Source: Pseudomonas sp. SL4(2022) | GTDB lineage: Bacteria; Pseudomonadota; Gammaproteobacteria; Pseudomonadales; Pseudomonadaceae | DNA length: 64,000 nt | Reading direction: 5' to 3' | Assembly: GCF_026625725.1 (NCBI RefSeq) | Contig: NZ_CP113060.1 | Coordinates: 3,788,001 to 3,852,000 of the forward strand | In this document: in pieces, positions 36,743-47,686 of the stretch | How positions within the stretch are numbered: the stretch's first letter is position 1 | How the letters are laid out: each line of letters starts with the position of its first letter | The notes under the pieces: generated by a model | Database searches by the model: none | The model's input: the letters and a program-made list of their open reading frames with translations, nothing else | What the model was told of the DNA's origin: nothing | Position numbers and translations under genes: made by a program

Positions 36743-37570
36743 ATGGAATTCGGTCTGCGCGAGTGGCTGATTGTCATCGGCATTATTGTGATTGCCGGCA
36801 TCCTTTTTGATGGCTGGCGGCGGATGCGTGGTGGTAAGGGTAAGCTCAAGTTCAAACTTGATCGTAGTTTTGCCAACCTGCCAGACGATGACAGTGATCC
36901 GGACTTGCTGAGTCCGCCGCGGGTAATTGATCGGAATAAGGAGCCCGCTTTTGATGAAGAGGATCTGCCTTCACTAAGCGCCCGCGAACTCAACCGCCGT
37001 CGTGCAGGCGAGCCACAACAAGGTGACCTCAATCTTGGACAGGATGAGCCGGTGCCGACTCTGCTCAATCCGGTTGATGGCGAGCCAGCAGTTAAGTCGC
37101 TCAGCCAGAGTCAAGACAGCCTGAAAGAATTACCGCCTGTAGAAGAAGTACTGGTGATCAACGTGATTGCTCGCAGTGAGGAGGGTTTCAAAGGGCCTGC
37201 GCTCTTGCAGAACATTCTGGAAAGCGGCCTGCGTTTCGGTGAGATGGACATCTTCCACCGCCACGAAAGCATGGCGGGTAATGGTGAAGTACTGTTCTCC
37301 ATGGCCAATGCGTTGAAACCTGGCACTTTTGATCTTGATGACATAGAAGGATTCAGCACCCGCGCCGTGAGTTTCTTCCTCGGCTTGCCTGGTCCGCGTC
37401 ATCCCAAGCAGGCGTTTGATGTAATGGTGGCGGCGGCACGCAAACTGGCCCATGAACTGGGTGGCGAGTTGAAGGATGACCAGCGCAGCGTGATGACTGC
37501 GCAAACTATCGAGCACTACCGCCAGCGCATCGTCGAATATGAACGCAAGCAACTGACCAATAAACGCTGA
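36743..37570 (+). CDS. zipA: Cell division protein ZipA
   Basis: A 275-residue inner-membrane protein that tethers FtsZ to the membrane. It has an N-terminal transmembrane helix ([17 protein letters not shown]), a basic/acidic flexible linker, and the C-terminal FtsZ-binding domain from about residue 130 ([47 protein letters not shown]). The 182-bp gap after smc contains only a weak GGCC..GGCC hairpin followed by Ts near 36692-36710. Confidence 0.96.
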   Translation: MEFGLREWLIVIGIIVIAGILFDGWRRMRGGKGKLKFKLDRSFANLPDDDSDPDLLSPPRVIDRNKEPAFDEEDLPSLSARELNRRRAGEPQQGDLNLGQDEPVPTLLNPVDGEPAVKSLSQSQDSLKELPPVEEVLVINVIARSEEGFKGPALLQNILESGLRFGEMDIFHRHESMAGNGEVLFSMANALKPGTFDLDDIEGFSTRAVSFFLGLPGPRHPKQAFDVMVAAARKLAHELGGELKDDQRSVMTAQTIEHYRQRIVEYERKQLTNKR

Positions 37571-37588
37571 TTTAACCGATGAAATACC

Positions 37589-37613
37589 AAGAGCAGCCAA
37601 GGCTGCTCTTTTC
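37589..37613 (+). terminator. Rho-independent terminator between zipA and ligA
   Basis: AAGAGCAGCC and GGCTGCTCTT form a perfect 10-bp stem followed by TT. It lies 19 bp after the zipA stop, so ligA probably depends on read-through or on a promoter within the short spacer. Confidence 0.75.
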
Positions 37614-37619
37614 GTTTGA

Positions 37620-40001
<2,382 letters not shown>

Positions 40002-40017
40002 AAAGGCGGGTTTTCTA

Positions 40018-40048
40018 TACTGCCCCCAAACAGAGTTTGGGGGCAGTA
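40018..40048. terminator. Strong bidirectional terminator between ligA and the TRL gene
   Basis: Perfect 14-bp arms (40018-40031 and 40035-40048) contain a G/C core CCCCC/GGGGG. It lies between convergent genes 17 bp after ligA and 8 bp from the lipoprotein stop. On the minus strand it is followed by TAGAAAA rather than a clean T run. Confidence 0.8.
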
Positions 40049-40055
40049 CGACAAC

Positions 40056-40364
40056 TTAGTTACCGGTTACGTTTACGCAGGTTTCGCCGAAGAACGGGTA
40101 GAAGCCTTTGGTGTGGTAATCAGCGGTAGCGATGGTGCCGATGTTGCCATTGGCCTTGGCGGCAGCAATGGACGCGTCGCCTTTGTTGATCAGACCAATG
40201 ATGGTGGTGGCGCAAGCAGTACCGGTTTTGTTACCGGAAGCGGTAGTGGCAGTGATCGGGCCTTTGACGTCGGTGATCAGACCAACGCTGACTGGCGACA
40301 GGCCAGAAGCGCAACCGCTGAGCAGGGTAACCAGGCCGGCAGCCAGAGCAATTTTCTTCAACAT
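40056..40364 (-). CDS. TRL-like family lipoprotein
   Basis: A 102-residue exported lipoprotein with a lipobox LLSGCAS (Cys18) after a short hydrophobic signal. The mature part, including GLITDVKGPITATTASGNKTGTA, GDASIAAAKANG and GTIATADYHTKG, matches the TRL (tRNA-associated locus) family of unknown function. AAGGAA precedes the ATG by 8 bases. No tRNA is nearby. The 276 bp upstream shows nothing else. Confidence 0.88.
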   Translation of the reverse strand: MLKKIALAAGLVTLLSGCASGLSPVSVGLITDVKGPITATTASGNKTGTACATTIIGLINKGDASIAAAKANGNIGTIATADYHTKGFYPFFGETCVNVTGN

Positions 40365-40640
40365 GTTGTGATTCCTTTTCGCTTATCCATAAGAAGCTTT
40401 ACCCATCCAAGTAAAGCGCTCGCGCACCCTAAAGCAGTGCCTGGGCAATAACAAGTTCGCCTGCTATTTTTCAAATCGATTTCAAATTTATGAAATCTTT
40501 CTGTGACTTTTCCACTGACAGCTGTTCTCGCGCTACGCGCTATTGATTCAGCAGCCTACATAGAGAACGTGGCGATATTTGGTGATACGAATCTTGGGGG
40601 AGGTGCCTGGTGCTTCGATCAAGTGCCAGGCAAGGGGTGA

Positions 40641-40997
40641 TCAGTCACCGCGATATTCGCAACCGCTGGTGCAGGTTTCGTGGATACGGATACGCGACAG
40701 TTCAGGCAGCAGCGGCTTGAGTTGCTGCCAAATCCACTTGGCCAGCACTTCACTGGTGGGATTTTCCAGGCCAGGAATATCGTTCAGGTAGTTGTGGTCA
40801 AGCTGCTCATAGAGTGGCTTGAAGATTGCCTTGATCTCGGAGAAGTCGCGAATCCAGCCGGTATAAGGGTCAACTTCACCTTCGATATACACCGCCACCT
40901 TGAAGGAATGGCCGTGCAGGCGCCCGCATTTGTGGCCTTCGGGGACGTGAGGCAGGCGATGGGCGGCCTCGAACATAAACTCTTTGAACAATTCCAC
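40641..40997 (-). CDS. queD: 6-carboxytetrahydropterin synthase QueD
   Basis: A 118-residue enzyme that converts dihydroneopterin triphosphate into 6-carboxytetrahydropterin on the queuosine pathway. Zinc ligands His13, His28 and His30 (LHGHSFKV) and catalytic Cys24 are present, with the C-terminal Glu in [10 protein letters not shown]. The start is GTG 40997, with GAGAGAAA upstream. Stand-alone gene; no preQ1 riboswitch was seen. Confidence 0.95.
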   Translation of the reverse strand: MELFKEFMFEAAHRLPHVPEGHKCGRLHGHSFKVAVYIEGEVDPYTGWIRDFSEIKAIFKPLYEQLDHNYLNDIPGLENPTSEVLAKWIWQQLKPLLPELSRIRIHETCTSGCEYRGD

Positions 40998-41102
40998 GGT
41001 CTTTCTCTCGGGTGGTACGCGGCTAACAGCGCGTTTGGCAAGGCGCGGATATTACCAGCTCAGCAGCTGTTAACCGAGTAGCACAGAGGATTGGATACAG
41101 TT

Positions 41103-42236
41103 CTATGGCTGATTGCGCTCCAACCGATAGATGCTGACCGCCTCGTAAACCGCCTTTCTCAGACGGTTGATACCGCCAATCGGACGGTGTTCGGGTAGCG
41201 CATGCCAGGGGTTGAAAGACAGGTTGTCGCAGAACAGGTTCTGCTCGCGGCTATCAAAGTCCTGCGCCGGTACCTTGATGGTGGCGACGGTTTCGAACGG
41301 TGAAACGGCCTCGCTCCACTCAACGCTAGGGTCTTCGATGGGCATGTAGTAGTTGGCGTTCTGCCGCTGAACCTGCAGGGCAAAGCAGGCGGGTACGCGG
41401 TCCAGCGACAGCTGCTGATATAGCGCGTTGCGCAGGAAATTCGGCAAATCCTGGTTCTGTTCAGGCAGCTGATACTCGGGGCATGCTTCTGGTTGAGGAA
41501 TGACCCGGTATTTGATGTTGTGCTCACCCAGTTTGAAGGGTGCAATAGAGTTGTAGGTGGTCGCCACCGGTGTTTCCGGGGCAGGGGACAGGGTCTTCAG
41601 TGCGATGATCAGATGGCGGAGTTCCCAGGTGCTGGGGTTCCAGCTGGGGAAGAACGCCAATATTTTTTTGCCGTCGGCCTGGGCAGCGAAATTGCTTTTG
41701 TACTCGGCCACATCACGCACGAAAAAGGCTGGGTGATTGAACATCACGAAATCCTGCTCGCTGGCGTGCTGTGGGCTTTGCGTAAGTTTTTCACCGGGCA
41801 CATCAAGCAGCTTGATCGCCATGCCGCGCGCATCGCGTGCGCGGTCAAATTGTGGGTAAGCATTACCATTGGACAGGCGCATCCAGGCTTGCCAGGTTTT
41901 CCCCGGCTCACTGAGTACGCCGCGTTGCAGGTTGCTATCGATATCAGCGCTGACGGTGACTTCGGCCTTCATGCAGCCATGAGCCTTGGCGTGAGCATCA
42001 CGCAGTACCCGTGTGTTGTCACGGTGCTGTTCGACCACACGAATGGCATCTTCGATGATGCCTTGGGTCAGCGCGGCTTCATCGGCCGGGATCTGCTCTT
42101 CAGTGGATACCGGGCCGGAGAACTTCCAGCCGTAATAGGCCGCACCGATGGCCCAGCCACCGATAGCGATGGCCAGCACAAGCACCAGCAGTTTGCCCAG
42201 TACACGGCCGAGCCAGAGCCAGAATCGTTTAAACAT
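41103..42236 (-). CDS. Membrane-anchored catalase-family haem protein
   Basis: A 377-residue protein of the short catalase-related family, not a full-length KatA. An N-terminal hydrophobic helix (VLGKLLVLVLAIAIGGWAIGAAYYGW, split by the start region) suggests a membrane anchor with a periplasmic domain. The distal haem His is in VLRDAHAKAHGCMKAEVTV, and NGNAYPQFDRARDARGMAIK and DFVMFNHPAFFVRD match the catalase core. Related mini-catalases act on organic or lipid hydroperoxides. It lies 53 bp downstream of a di-haem protein gene and is likely in the same operon. Confidence 0.85.
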   Translation of the reverse strand: MFKRFWLWLGRVLGKLLVLVLAIAIGGWAIGAAYYGWKFSGPVSTEEQIPADEAALTQGIIEDAIRVVEQHRDNTRVLRDAHAKAHGCMKAEVTVSADIDSNLQRGVLSEPGKTWQAWMRLSNGNAYPQFDRARDARGMAIKLLDVPGEKLTQSPQHASEQDFVMFNHPAFFVRDVAEYKSNFAAQADGKKILAFFPSWNPSTWELRHLIIALKTLSPAPETPVATTYNSIAPFKLGEHNIKYRVIPQPEACPEYQLPEQNQDLPNFLRNALYQQLSLDRVPACFALQVQRQNANYYMPIEDPSVEWSEAVSPFETVATIKVPAQDFDSREQNLFCDNLSFNPWHALPEHRPIGGINRLRKAVYEAVSIYRLERNQP

Positions 42237-42289
42237 GGAGTCAATTCCTTTTAATTATTCTCAGTGTGCGATTACAGGCAGCGTGCAGT

Positions 42290-44164
42290 TCAGTTCTGGC
42301 AAGACGGCCCCGGGGTCCACTCTTTGGCGGCAACAGGCTGTAGCTGCTGTTCCAGAGCCGGATTGCCCAAGACCTTGAGGTACTCGATCAGTGCCCAACG
42401 TTCTTCCGGTTGCAGGGCGCGGCCGATCACGCCGTCTTCACGGCATCCCGCACGGAATTCGTGACCACGATTGCTGTTGCCGGTGACCTGGGTATCGAAG
42501 CGGAAGCCGCCGGTGAATTTTTCGCTGTTGTAGCCAACCTGTTTCGGGTTGAACTCGAAGTTGCCCACCCAGAACTGGGTTTGCCGCTCCGAGACCGGCG
42601 ACAGAAGTTGGAACAGGGTCGGCACCGAACCGTTATGCAGGAACGGCGGCGTGGCCCATATTCCATCCAAGGGGCGGGCTTTATAGCCGCGTAATTCCTG
42701 GACCCCGATCGGTAAGTCAAAGCCGTCCATGCGACCCCGTTCTGGTTGTGTGATGCCGGCATCTTGATACGCGCGGTTCTCCACGTAGGCGGTGACGTAG
42801 GCCAGGGCCTTTGCGCTGGAGATGCTGCGCATGTCGATGTCATCCAGCTTCGCGCCAAACAGGCGTACATCCAGCTTGCTCAGTTCGGCCTTGGTCCAGC
42901 CCAGTTTGCTGATATCGAAGCGATGGTCGGCAATATTGTCCGCCGTAGTTGGGTCCGTACCGACGATGGAAGTCGGTACCACGCGCATACGCCATTCGGG
43001 ATCGCGAGCGGGGGCGAAGCTGTCCTGGGGCGTTTTCGGGTCAGGCGCATGGCAGTAGGCGCAGTTTTCGGCAAACAGCGCGCGGCCGCGGCTGGCCAAT
43101 GGCAGGTCGACCTTACCGAGCACGGCTTCCGGCCAGGTAGGGGGCTGCAGCTTTTTCAGCGTTTCTTCCAGGGTGAACAGGTCACGCAGGCGTACGCTGG
43201 ATGAGTAGCGTTCGGCTTCGGCAACCGGGTGGCCATCGGTATTCAGTAAGCGCAGGGTTGCGCCGACACCCAGGGCCTCGCCAACGTTGCGGGCCATAGG
43301 CTGCATGGCCGAACCGTTCCACTGCACCCAGTCGAATTTCCAGATATCCCAGACTTGCGGATAGCTCACCGGTGCATTGGCGACTCGGTAGTTGCTCGGG
43401 TCGATGGCATCACCAAATACGCTGTTGGCAATCCGGCCGAATGCATCGGTACGGCCGAAGCCTTCCTCGGTTGGGTAGAGGCCGCGATGCCAGTCATTGA
43501 ACGCCGTGCCCAATAGGCGATCGAGTACCACCTTGAAATCGCGGCGCAGTTGCGCCTTCTCACTGGCGTATTCATCACCCAGTACCTGCTTGGCGAAGCG
43601 GCGGAATTTCAGCGGATTGTAATAGGTGAAAGCCATGCTCATGCCGAGCGCCTGCCCAAAGCTGCCACCGCGTACGGTCGGTACGGTGGAGGCCAGCGAA
43701 TGCAGCGCGGCGCCGCCGTCGATGCGTACGGCCTGGCCTTTGTAGCGCAGCTCACCGGTGTGGCAAGCTGCACAGCTGATATCCAGGTAGTGCTCGCCCG
43801 TTTCGGCATCGGCATGCCGGGCAAAACCGACTGGCAGGTTGCCGGGGTTCAGTGGTGTGGGTTGCTGTTGCGGATCAACCAGGAAACCGAACCGCGCCAG
43901 GTACTCCGGCGTGGCAAATTGGCTGCTGCTGAACGGCAGTTCCAGGGCACTGAACCATTCATAGCGCAGGCCTTTCACCTGAGTACCTTGTGGGGTGTAG
44001 TAATAGGTCTGGCGCTCTTCTGCCGACCATTGATCAAGGTAATGCAGTTTGTCGGGCTGTTGATAGACCGGAAGGTTGGGGTTGGCGATGAAGTACAGGG
44101 CAATCAGCAGCCCGACTACCAGCAACAAAAGAAGCCCATACAGGGCCCGACGGAGAATGCGCAT
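42290..44164 (-). CDS. RoxA-like di-haem cytochrome c / peroxidase family protein
   Basis: A 624-residue protein with an N-terminal signal/anchor helix (ALYGLLLLLVVGLLIALYFI) and two haem-c motifs, CAACH near residue 133 and CAYCH near 370. The segment KARPLDGIWATPPFLHNGSVP near residue 510 is characteristic of the MauG/RoxA-type peroxidase superfamily. AAGGAAG is placed 6 bases before ATG 44164. RoxA oxygenates polyisoprene, whereas bacterial di-haem peroxidases reduce H2O2; which activity applies is unknown. The catalase-like neighbour points to peroxide or lipid-oxygen chemistry. Confidence 0.83.
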   Translation of the reverse strand: MRILRRALYGLLLLLVVGLLIALYFIANPNLPVYQQPDKLHYLDQWSAEERQTYYYTPQGTQVKGLRYEWFSALELPFSSSQFATPEYLARFGFLVDPQQQPTPLNPGNLPVGFARHADAETGEHYLDISCAACHTGELRYKGQAVRIDGGAALHSLASTVPTVRGGSFGQALGMSMAFTYYNPLKFRRFAKQVLGDEYASEKAQLRRDFKVVLDRLLGTAFNDWHRGLYPTEEGFGRTDAFGRIANSVFGDAIDPSNYRVANAPVSYPQVWDIWKFDWVQWNGSAMQPMARNVGEALGVGATLRLLNTDGHPVAEAERYSSSVRLRDLFTLEETLKKLQPPTWPEAVLGKVDLPLASRGRALFAENCAYCHAPDPKTPQDSFAPARDPEWRMRVVPTSIVGTDPTTADNIADHRFDISKLGWTKAELSKLDVRLFGAKLDDIDMRSISSAKALAYVTAYVENRAYQDAGITQPERGRMDGFDLPIGVQELRGYKARPLDGIWATPPFLHNGSVPTLFQLLSPVSERQTQFWVGNFEFNPKQVGYNSEKFTGGFRFDTQVTGNSNRGHEFRAGCREDGVIGRALQPEERWALIEYLKVLGNPALEQQLQPVAAKEWTPGPSCQN

Positions 44165-44325
44165 GGATACTTCCTTGTGGCGATTTTTATTTGTTGTTTT
44201 TATGCCAATTGGCGCAGCCGATGGCAAGCAGCCATTACTACGAAACCCAGGAAATAGCCTTCTTTTTGCTCCGAAGATGGCTTTACAGTGCGGTTTATGA
44301 CGAATTAATCCACGGGAGTGAGTGT

Positions 44326-44793
44326 ATGCATCCTTTTGACGCGCCGCAGCCGCCTAAATTGGCGCTTTTGCTGGGCTATGCCGGGTTGGTGCCTTTTGCC
44401 ACCGGAGCCCTGGGTATTTGGGTGGTGCCGGAGGGCTGGCGACCGGTGGTGCTGGCAGCGCTGCTGGATTATGCCGCGGTAATTCTGGCCTTTATGGGGG
44501 CTATCCACTGGGGGCTGGCCATGCGTGCGCAAGAGGCGGGGCAGTCGGCGCAATTGCAGTTGGGTTTTTCGGTCGTACCGCCATTACTGGGCTGGCTGGC
44601 GATCAGTGGTGGCATGCCCACCAGCCTGGCCTTGCCCCTGTGCCTCATCGCTTTTGCCGGCCTCTATGGCGCGGATTTGCGAGCGGTCAAGCTGGGTCTG
44701 GCACCGCAGTGGTACCCAAGCTTGCGGCGTCCGCTGACGATTGTGGTGTGTCTGAGCCTATTGTTGGCCTGGACCAGTGTGCTGGTGCGTTGA
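44326..44793 (+). CDS. DUF3429 family membrane protein
   Basis: A 155-residue protein with five predicted membrane helices and the motifs LGYAGLVPF, DYAAVILAFMGAIHWGLAM and YGADLRAVK, which define DUF3429. GGGAG precedes ATG 44326 by 7 bases. Function unknown. Its last 36 bp overlap the end of the convergent NadR-type kinase gene. Confidence 0.88.
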   Translation: MHPFDAPQPPKLALLLGYAGLVPFATGALGIWVVPEGWRPVVLAALLDYAAVILAFMGAIHWGLAMRAQEAGQSAQLQLGFSVVPPLLGWLAISGGMPTSLALPLCLIAFAGLYGADLRAVKLGLAPQWYPSLRRPLTIVVCLSLLLAWTSVLVR

Positions 44794-45312
44794 GCTCAGC
44801 CACTGCGCAACGGTTGCAAGCGTTTGCTGGCGCCGCACAGTCCAGTCGCCCTGAATGCGCTGCAGTGGCTGCTGGTGTTGACACAACCAGTCTGCGCACT
44901 GTTCAAAGAACGCCACACGCTGAGTCAGCTCTGGCTGACAACGCTGGCCATCGTCGACCCAGGGTACGCTGCGCGGGTCAAGCAACAGGTGCAGGTGGTA
45001 GTCGCGCGCCAAGAGCGCCTCTTCGATCCAGACCGGACAATCACCAAACAGCGTCTGGCTCCAGAGCATGTTGCTGAGCAGGTGGGTGTCGAGTATCAGC
45101 AACTCAGGTGCGGCTGCTCGGGCCTGGTCTTCCCAGGCCAGCTGACCCTGGGCGATGCGACTGATATCGGCATAGCAGGTGTCGCGCTGTTCTTGGTCGA
45201 TAAAGTGCCGCACATACTCGCCCACCAGCACGCCACCAAAGGTTGTTTGAATGGCATCGGCCAACCAGCTTTTACCGCTGGATTCCGGGCCGGTCAGCAC
45301 CAGCACCTTCAT
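44758..45312 (-). CDS. NadR-type ATPase/ribosylnicotinamide kinase
   Basis: A 184-residue AAA_28-family P-loop kinase with GPESSGKS at 8-15 and LLILDTHLLS as the Walker B strand. It resembles the kinase domain of NadR and lacks the adenylyltransferase and helix-turn-helix domains. It overlaps the pnuC stop as ATGA, so transport of nicotinamide riboside by PnuC and phosphorylation here to NMN are probably coupled. Its end overlaps the convergent DUF3429 gene. Confidence 0.85.
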   Translation of the reverse strand: MKVLVLTGPESSGKSWLADAIQTTFGGVLVGEYVRHFIDQEQRDTCYADISRIAQGQLAWEDQARAAAPELLILDTHLLSNMLWSQTLFGDCPVWIEEALLARDYHLHLLLDPRSVPWVDDGQRCQPELTQRVAFFEQCADWLCQHQQPLQRIQGDWTVRRQQTLATVAQWLSSTHQHTGPGQQ

Positions 45313-45875
45313 GCGCTGACCAGCGCGCGATCTCGTCCCCAGGTCAGCCAACCGTGAATCGCCAACAGGGTAAATACACCATACAGCGCAGCTGTTGGAT
45401 ACAAGCCCTGTTGTACAAATAGGCCGACAAACAGCAAATCCAGCAGTACCCACAGTGGCCAGCATTCCAAGCGTTTTTGTGCCATCCACACCTGAGCGAC
45501 CAAGCTGAAGGCGCTCAATGCTGCATCCAGCCAGGGGGCTGCTGCATCGGTGAAGGTAGCCATCAGATAAGCCAGCAAGAGAGCACCAAGACCACCGGCA
45601 GCCAAGCTAAAAGACAAGCCTTGCACGCTCAGTCGATTGACCTGCACGCCGCTGTGGTTGCTACCGCCTCGCGTCCACTGCCACCAGCCGTAGCCTTGCA
45701 GCACGGCATAAACGCCTTGCAGAAGCATGTTTGAATAAAGCCTGCCGTCATAGAAAATCCAGGCATACATCAACACCATCAGCAGACCGAGCGGCCAGCA
45801 CCAGCGATTCTGTCTCACGGTGAGCCAGACGGCCCATACACCAAGTGCCGAGGCGAGAGTTTCAAGGGGCGACAT
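45309..45875 (-). CDS. pnuC: Nicotinamide riboside transporter PnuC
   Basis: A 188-residue inner-membrane facilitator with about seven hydrophobic segments. The signature YGWWQWTRGG is in the middle, and WPLWVLLDLLFVGLFVQQGLYPTAALYG near the C-terminus is shown here in pieces: WVLLDLLFVGLF and YPTAALYGVFTLL. It takes up nicotinamide riboside that is trapped by phosphorylation. It is translationally coupled to the NadR-type kinase. I saw no NAD-II riboswitch-like element in the short leader. Confidence 0.92.
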   Translation of the reverse strand: MSPLETLASALGVWAVWLTVRQNRWCWPLGLLMVLMYAWIFYDGRLYSNMLLQGVYAVLQGYGWWQWTRGGSNHSGVQVNRLSVQGLSFSLAAGGLGALLLAYLMATFTDAAAPWLDAALSAFSLVAQVWMAQKRLECWPLWVLLDLLFVGLFVQQGLYPTAALYGVFTLLAIHGWLTWGRDRALVSA

Positions 45876-46006
45876 AGAGCACTAACTGCCGGAATTAGGG
45901 AGGTCAACGATTGTAACCATTCACTTTGCGCGCGTCTTGGCGCGGCGGATGGCCAGTCGCCATGATATTGCCGATATACTTACTTCACCAACCTGGAGAG
46001 CAGCAC

Positions 46007-47116
46007 GTGTTGAAGTCGGCTTTGCACTGGATCAGCGCTGTCTGTTTGCTGACGCTGAGCATATTTACCACGCTTGTTCAGGCAGCACCCACAGTCGGGA
46101 ATACCCCTGCCTCCGTCGTGTTCCTTAATCCAGGTTATTCCGATGAGCCTTTTTGGGTGGGTTATACCCAGTTCATGCAGGCAGCAGCTGATGACTTGGG
46201 GATGCACCTTCAGGTCATTTATGGTGAGCGTGACCATCGCTTGTTACTGCAGCGAGCACGTGAGCTGTTAGAGGAGGGCACCCTTCCGGATTATCTGCTG
46301 TTCGTCAACGAGATGTACACCGCGCCTGAATTATTACGCCTGTATGCCAATAGCCCTGTCAGGCTGTTCTCTCTGCACAGTACCCTGACAGCCGAGCAAC
46401 ATCAGATTGTTGGTCGTTCACGTGAGCGGTACCGCAACTGGATTGGCAGCCTGATTCCCAATGATGAACAAGCAGGCTATTGGATGGCAGAGGCACTTAT
46501 TGCGCGTCTGGACGGTAAGCCCGGTAATCTGCTGGCATTTGCGGGAGTGCGTAATACGCCGTCATCCTCGCTGCGTGAGGAGGGTTTGCGTCGTGCTTTG
46601 GTCGAGCATCCCGAGGTTACGTTACAAAGCCTGGTTTATGGCGAGTGGAGGCGTAATCGAGCATATGAGCAGGCTAAACTACTGCTACCCCGCCATCCTG
46701 AGGTCCAGTTGATCTGGTCGGCCAATGATGAAATGGCTTTCGGGGTCATGCAGGCCGCTCAGGAAATGGGCAGAGTCCCGAACAAAGATATCTTTCTCTC
46801 TGCATTGAATAACTCCGATGAGGTTTTGCAGGCGCGCATTGACAACAAGGTATCGGTGTTGGTTGGGGGGCATTTCACGCTGGGAGGCTGGGCGATGGTG
46901 ATGTTGCACGATTACCATGCCGGTACGGATTTTGCCACGCGTGGCGGCAAGGACAGGGTTGAAACGCTGTTTACCGTTCTGGATGCCGACCAGGCAAAAC
47001 GCTTACAGAAACGCCTCAGTAGCCAAGGCTATGGGCTGGACTTTCGTCAGTTCAGTGCGGTGTATAACCCCAATATCCGTAATTATGGATTTTCAGTCTT
47101 GCCGTTGCTGCAGTGA
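46007..47116 (+). CDS. ABC-type periplasmic substrate-binding protein (orphan)
   Basis: A 369-residue exported protein with a signal peptide (ISAVCLLTLSIFTTLVQA, cleavage near APT) and a sugar-binding-type Peripla_BP fold: VVFLNPGYSDEPFWVGYTQ at the first strand, and LIWSANDEMAFGVMQAAQEMG and VLVGGHFTLGGWAMV in the second lobe. GTG 46007 is chosen, with TGGAGAG 6 bases upstream. No permease or ATPase is adjacent, so it may serve a distant transporter or a sensor. Confidence 0.83.
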   Translation: MLKSALHWISAVCLLTLSIFTTLVQAAPTVGNTPASVVFLNPGYSDEPFWVGYTQFMQAAADDLGMHLQVIYGERDHRLLLQRARELLEEGTLPDYLLFVNEMYTAPELLRLYANSPVRLFSLHSTLTAEQHQIVGRSRERYRNWIGSLIPNDEQAGYWMAEALIARLDGKPGNLLAFAGVRNTPSSSLREEGLRRALVEHPEVTLQSLVYGEWRRNRAYEQAKLLLPRHPEVQLIWSANDEMAFGVMQAAQEMGRVPNKDIFLSALNNSDEVLQARIDNKVSVLVGGHFTLGGWAMVMLHDYHAGTDFATRGGKDRVETLFTVLDADQAKRLQKRLSSQGYGLDFRQFSAVYNPNIRNYGFSVLPLLQ

Positions 47117-47117
47117 C

Positions 47118-47333
47118 TCAGACACCCGCCAGATGTAATACCAGCTTGACCACGCCAAAGATCATCAGCACAAACACTGCAGTAAACAGCACGCCCAGAA
47201 TGATGAAATGACTGGGCTTACCCCGTGAGAAGTCACGCGCACGATTCCTTCCGCTTTGTACACCCAATGCAGCACTTAACACGCTCTGTAGCATCTCCCA
47301 GAGCGTCAGCGGCTTGTTTTTCTCGTCGTCCAT
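47118..47333 (-). CDS. DUF2970 domain membrane protein
   Basis: A 71-residue protein with a conserved N-terminal segment (TLWEMLQSVLSAALGVQS), a basic middle (RNRARDFSRGKP) and one C-terminal membrane helix (FIILGVLFTAVFVLMIFGVV). This is the DUF2970 pattern, of unknown function. It is convergent with the binding-protein gene at a 1-bp distance. Confidence 0.88.
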   Translation of the reverse strand: MDDEKNKPLTLWEMLQSVLSAALGVQSGRNRARDFSRGKPSHFIILGVLFTAVFVLMIFGVVKLVLHLAGV

Positions 47334-47471
47334 TAGCCACCCCTATCCTGAAATCTTAGTTTCATTAAAGCCTATACCTGAGACGGTGGATTGTCTGAGT
47401 ACTGACTTCGCTGCAACGGTGGATCAATTGAACACCCAGGCTCATGTGCCATCCCTTCCCAGGCGCCCGTT

Positions 47472-47663
47472 CTAACGGTCTTTAGTGTTTACACGTCGTG
47501 GCCGCTGCAGCAGCTCTCCGCTGCAGTTCGGGCAACGCCCATGCAATGTGCTGTCGACGCAGTCGCGGCAAAATGTGCACTCGTATGAGCAGATAAATGC
47601 GTCCTGGCTGTCGGCCGGAAGGACTCGGTTACAGCATTCGCACTTGGCTCGTATCTCCAGCAT
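47472..47663 (-). CDS. DUF1272 family small zinc-ribbon-like protein
   Basis: A 63-residue cytosolic protein with eight Cys in paired positions (CECC, CSYEC, CRDC, CPNC), matching DUF1272 and suggesting two zinc sites. AAGGAG lies 6 bases before ATG 47663. It is 23 bp downstream of the GlxA-type regulator in the same direction, so it may be co-expressed. Confidence 0.9.
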   Translation of the reverse strand: MLEIRAKCECCNRVLPADSQDAFICSYECTFCRDCVDSTLHGRCPNCSGELLQRPRRVNTKDR

Positions 47664-47686
47664 GGCAAGCTCCTTCGGTTAGGTGT

